Part shown: piece by piece, positions 59,593-64,000 of the stretch
Layout: every line of letters begins with the position of its first letter
Numbering within the stretch: position 1 is the first letter of the stretch
Source of the DNA: Ligustrum vulgare
Taxonomy: Eukaryota; Streptophyta; Magnoliopsida; Lamiales; Oleaceae
Direction: 5' to 3'
Length of the DNA: 64,000 nucleotides
Assembly: GCA_963555705.1 (NCBI GenBank)
Contig: OY743177.1
Location: forward strand, 310,001-374,000
Notes under the pieces: model-generated
The model's input: the letters and a program-made list of their open reading frames with translations, nothing else
Told to the model about the DNA's origin: nothing
The model's database searches: none
Program-made: the position numbers and the translations under genes

Positions 59593-62500
59593 ATGGGGGT
59601 TTTCTTTTTGTCAATATTTATTGTGTTTTTACTTCTTCTTGTTCGCCTCGCTCGTATAGATTCAGGAATACAATTATCGACCGAAAGTTCTTATGTATCT
59701 GCAATTGGGGACCCAGGAATGAAGAACCCAAATGCCAGATTTGGGTTAGAAGCTTGGAATTTCTGCAATGAAGTAGGCATGGAAGCACCTCAAATGGGCA
59801 GCCCAAGAATGGCTGATTGTGCTGATCTTCACTGCCCGCTTATCACAGGTCCTTTATAATATTCTTCAATTCTTTCTTTAGCCGTCAAATATCTCAAATT
59901 TATTGGCTTGGTTTATGTTTTATGTACTTTTATTTTCTAAAATGAAAATTAGATATTACTGGGGACAAGGTGCAATTGACTTTGAAAAATCGACGGAGTT
60001 CATGGTTTTAATTTGATTGATTTGGAACGATTTTCAAAATTGAGGGCTCAATGCCATGCTGCAAGACATACAGCTTAGTTCATTATTGCGGAGATAATGG
60101 CGTATTGTTTTGGTCAAGTGTGATTGGCAGCCAATTGTGACATTACTGATATAGCTAGAATTTCGAAGCCATAAGCAGAGTGTGGTATGCATATCATATG
60201 AATTACTTTCTTTGGTAATTGACTTGAGTTTAAATTTTTCTAATGATATTAATCAGTCATACTAGATAGAGCTAAATGTTTCATTAGTCACTTAATTAAT
60301 ATATGCATTCATCACGTTTTACCTCTGAACTTTAAAATGCTTTACAATGGTCACTGAACTTTAATATGTTGCATTCCATTACTCACTCACAATATTTCAT
60401 TAATCACCGGACTTTAAAAAAGCTTCTGAGTGGTCATTGAAATTTAACTTGTTGCACTACTTCACTCATTTACCACATTTCATTACTCACTGAACTTGTA
60501 CATTTGTCACACTTTACTCACTGAATTTTAAAATGGTTTCGAGTGGTCATCGAACTTTACTAACTGAAATCAACTGTTAAAAAATAAAAATATTTAAGTA
60601 TGAAATACCATACACGAAGACGACGCCCTTCTTTGCTCTTGAATTACCTTATGACAACTCAAAAAATTATATTTTGTTCGTTCAATTAATGTTATTGACT
60701 CCAAATTGAAAATTTCACTACATGTTTGAGATTTAATTTTTAATTTTTTTGGTTTGGGTGTACGATCTCAATCTCAATCGAAATAAATAAATAATTTCTC
60801 TATTTTACCTTTCTCAACGTAAAGAAAGGATATGATTTAAATTAATATTTATGTCAATTTAAAGCTAGCATTCTTGTTTCCCCTTGAACATAACTTTTGA
60901 CAAATTATATGTTCTTGACCAATATCAATATTCTATTCTTTGAATGAGAAACTCATTATCTAGTCGATATTTATTTTATTTTCTTGATGTAGAATCAACT
61001 TTACTCAAAAAATTATAAAGTTCAGTGACTACTTATAAATATTTTAAGGTTCAGTGAATAGAGCATAACGTAGGCATAAGTCTAGTGACTAATGAAACAT
61101 GCTATTGAGTAATAGAGTGCAATGTGTTAGTGTTAAGTGACCACTCGGAAGCATTTTAAAGTTCAATGACTTATGAAACATGATGAATAAATGATATAGT
61201 GCAATATGTTAAAGTTCAGTGATCACTTGGAAGCATTTTAAAGTTCAGAGAGTAAAGCTTAACATATGTATAAGTTTAGTGACTAATGATACATTTAAGT
61301 CTACTAAATACTATAGAATAGGTCACTGACTCACTAGTTATGTTGCCAAACGTGTAACTTTAGAGATTTACTGAGGGAAGTCGGCAATAATTGGAAGGTT
61401 GAGTGTATTTTTCTGAGAAAAGAAAAGACGCTTTGGGGATATCATTTGGAAGGGTTTTAAACTTCTATTTGGAATCACAGAGTGATTATTGTTTGGTGGT
61501 GGAGGTGGAGTAACCGAGTAAGTGTTAAATTGTTGTTCGAAGTATGTACATAAAACCATGATGATCAGTTGAGTGCATAGCAGTATCCTGACTGGTCTTC
61601 ATAGCATTTGTAGAAATCAGGTGATTATGCAATAGTAAAAATGGCTTTGATGATTCAACGTCTATAGTCTTTTCTTCTAATTCCTACTGGTTCTTTCTGA
61701 CTGCTTCTGATGATTGATAGTTGCCTCGAGAGTTAGATATGAACCGTTCTATTGAGTTAGCTATAAAAGATGTAAGTTTATATGTTGTGCTGCTGGATTA
61801 TCAGATGTGGTTAGTATTCTGGTTTGCATTTAGCTTTTTGACTAAATTCATTTATCACTGTCTGGTTCTCTATTAGGTGAGAGTACTAAAGCCCAAGGGA
61901 AAAGCTAGGTATGGCACCATTGCTGGTAGTCTAGTTACCTTGTTCAAATTAGAATTATCTGACTGTTGTCCTAGGTAACATATACTTATGTCATGCATGC
62001 ACTATTTCACTCATTGATCTGGACAACGTTGTCCTAAATCCGTTTCAGGGTTTTGTGCCTGCCAATGTGGGATCTCGGGTGCGGCCAAATGTGAATGAAC
62101 CCTTGAGTTGCACTAGCATGATTGCATGTTGAGTAAATATATTTTTTCTTGTATGTGACATAGAATCCTTTTGCCACATTCAGATAATTAAAAACTCTTA
62201 AAACTAAATATTAGAGATTTCATTGTCTGAAATTGTTCTAAATTGACTTGAATTTTGAACTGGACTACCTGTGGTATAGCTTAGGTCTAATTTTGATAGC
62301 TTTCAGCCTTTCATCCAGCCTTTATGCTGCACTTTGAGTCTATGACATGCGTATGATTGGTGTGGAAAAGGTATTAGAGTTGAAAAAGAAGAAAGCACAT
62401 TTGAGATGTTAATTGTAATATTTGATCTCTTTCCCCTGATGAAGAATTCCATTATATTGTGATTATATCTACAATCTTGAAAATAATTATTCTGATCTAA

Positions 62501-64000
62501 GCTGTTTCATTCTTTTCCTCGATTTAATTTTTGCAATCCATTATACCTTGACGTGTGATGCAGTTTCCAGATGACTGCAGTTGCAAAAGAACTTTTTTAC
62601 CTTGTACTATAATCTAAAATCAAGTTTTCTTTCAGAAGTTAATCATCATATATTTAATTACTTATCCAATTTGATATCGTGATGTGATAAATCAGATAAG
62701 AGTAGCAAGTGTAAAGCTCACCACAAGGTGAACGAATCAGACAACAGATTGAAGGCCGGCGACGAATTTCCTGTTAGTGAGTTTAAATCATATGGAAATC
62801 CTGATCTTTATGCTGTGGAAAAGGAAATTTATCTTGGTTCTCTTTGTGAGGTCCATGATTTTGCCGATCCATGGTACTTTTGGATGATAATGCTGAAAAA
62901 TGGAAACTTCGACAAGAACACAACACTTTGCCCTGAGAATGGCCGAAAAGTTACTAAGATAGTGACAGACAGAAGCTTTCCTTGTTTTGGTGAAGGATGC
63001 ATGAATCAACCGCTTGTGTACCATAATCAGTCACGAGTGGTTTATTTTGGGGATAATGCGTCTTTGGTTGGAGGATTCTATGGAACATATGATCTTGATG
63101 CCAATTTGAGTGCTGGTTCCCGATATTCTTTCTTCTCTGTTTCATGGCGGAAGAATTTAAGCACAAATAGTTGGATTGTATCGCAAAAATTGACTACATC
63201 ATCCAAGTATCCCTGGCTCATGTTGTATCTAAGAGCTGATGCAACTAAAGGATTCAATGGAGGTTATCACTATAGTGGACGAGGCATAGTAAGAAAGGTA
63301 TGATTCGTAGTTTGTTCTTGCTTGCCCATGTATAGCACTTTCAAGCAGTTACTTTTGATAGGACTTCTTGTGATTTACCTACTGCCCAAAATGACTTTTT
63401 CTTTTTCTTTGTTTTAGTTATGTTCTTAGATTCTTTTTTCAATAAACTTTTTGATTCCCTTTCTTAAGATTTCACGATTATTGGCCAATCAACAAATTAC
63501 ATCAAAATTCCTCTCTTCTACATTTATTTATTTTTTTACGTGTGGGCCCTTTTTTTAAAAAAATAAATAAATAATATTGTGTCCTTACATTTGTTTTGGC
63601 AGTTACTAGAGTCTCCTGACTTTAAGGTCCGATTGACACTTGACGTTAAACAAGGGGGAGGGTCCAATAGCCAATTTTATCTCCTCGATATTGGAAGTTG
63701 TTGGAAAAATAATGGAGATCCATGTGATGGTGACGTTCTAACAGATGTGACTAGATACAGTGAGATGATTATTAACCCGGCAACTACAAGTTGGTGTCAT
63801 CCAGATAAGCTGGTGTCATGCCCACCTTACCACATCAGTTCTACTGGCACGATAATACACAGAAACGATACATCTCGTTTTCCATATTCTGCTTATCATC
63901 TTTACTGTGCTCCTGGAAATGCAAACTATCTGGAAAAACCATTCGATATTTGTGATCCATATAGCAACCCCCAAGCACAAGAGTTGGTTCAAATTCTTCC
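59593..64000 (+). CDS. Secreted plant protein of uncharacterised family (DUF7705-like), 5' part; exons 59593-59848, 62696-63297, 63603 to beyond 64000
   Basis: ATG at 59593 begins MGVFFLSIFIVFLLLLVRLA, a clear signal peptide or anchor. Exon 1 (85 codons plus one base) reads GDPGMKNPNARFGLEAWNFC then NEVGMEAPQMGSPRMADCAD. Its GT donor at 59849 and the AG before 62696 join in phase 1 to DKSSKCKAHHKVNESDNRLK. Exon 2 (FPVSEFKSYGNPDLYAVEKE, ADPWYFWMIMLKNGNFD, VYFGDNASLVGGFYGTYDL) ends at a GT at 63298. Exon 3 begins LLESPDFKVRLTLDVKQGGG and stays open to the edge. Many cysteines and N-glycosylation-type sites (NQS, NAS, NLS, NTS, NDT) fit an extracellular or secretory location. I recall the family only as a plant domain of unknown function (probably DUF7705); function unknown. 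About 417 residues are visible and the 3' end is missing. Confidence 0.85.
59849..62695 (+). other. Intron 1 of the secreted-protein gene (2847 bp)
   Basis: GT at 59849 and AG at 62694-62695. Over a third of it is a Mutator-like element (60270-61302). The rest is T-rich non-coding sequence; small ORFs (for example 61368-61559) show no domain. Confidence 0.85.
60270..61302. mobile_element. Long-TIR Mutator-like non-autonomous element (1033 bp) in intron 1
   Basis: Ends AGCTAAATGTTTCATTAGTC and (complement) AGACTTAAATGTATCATTAG continue as inverted repeats of about 300 bp built of CTGAACTTTAAAATGCTT..GTGGTCACTGAACTTTAA units. Flanking nonamers ACTAGATAG (60261-60269) and ACTAAATAC (61303-61311) agree at 7 of 9. 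No coding capacity in the middle. Confidence 0.82.
63298..63602 (+). other. Intron 2 of the secreted-protein gene (305 bp)
   Basis: GTATGATTCG donor after the codon AAG, AG acceptor at 63601-63602, phase 0. T-rich interior with no other feature. Confidence 0.85.

Overview
This window is plant nuclear DNA, most likely from a eudicot. It is AT-rich, has spliced genes with GT/AG introns, and is mostly transposable elements of plant families: Ty1/copia and Ty3/gypsy retrotransposons, a Cassandra TRIM, a tRNA-type SINE, hAT and Mutator-like DNA elements and a Helitron end. I cannot name the species. Only one ordinary host gene looks intact, at the right edge, and it runs off the window. All similarity statements come from reading the sequence; no search or alignment was run.

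Region 1-8065 is a non-autonomous, LARD-like LTR retrotransposon with LTRs of about 3.5 kb, the left one cut by the window edge. It has a tRNA-Met type primer site and no gag-pol. On the antisense strand it carries two intact ORFs: an intronless full-length LONELY GUY (LOG) cytokinin-activating enzyme homologue, and an unrecognised 183-residue protein with a cysteine cluster. The shared 1251 bases of the two LTRs look identical, so the insertion is recent. It lies beside a decayed FtsZ (plastid division) pseudogene fragment (8277-8548).

Region 8.7-18 kb holds repeat-rich non-coding DNA, a candidate solo LTR, and a hAT transposon (11500-17726; TSD gccacata/gctacata). The broken transposase of that hAT element is split by a solo LTR of the LARD family (12059-14968; TSD GCATT).

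Region 18-53 kb is one relic gene buried in nested transposons. Five exon pieces of a TOM1-LIKE (VHS-GAT, ESCRT-type ubiquitin receptor) pseudogene appear in order at 18091, 18272, 26270, 27425 and 52854. Between them lie a 5'-truncated copia (C), a hAT MITE, a Cassandra, a SINE, a solo LTR and a 25-kb copia (A). Copia A is itself interrupted by a MULE, a Helitron, a solo LTR, a hAT MITE and a 15.3-kb gypsy-type insertion. That insertion contains a tandem copia (B), and copia B contains another solo LTR. Most boundaries are fixed by target-site duplications, so the insertion order can be read directly.

Region 53-64 kb holds non-coding DNA, a foldback element, a gypsy-type solo LTR and a long degenerate GTGAC repeat tract. 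It ends with the first exons of a secreted-protein gene of an uncharacterised plant family (59593 onward), whose first intron carries a long-TIR Mutator-like element. No rRNA gene, tRNA gene or CRISPR array was seen.
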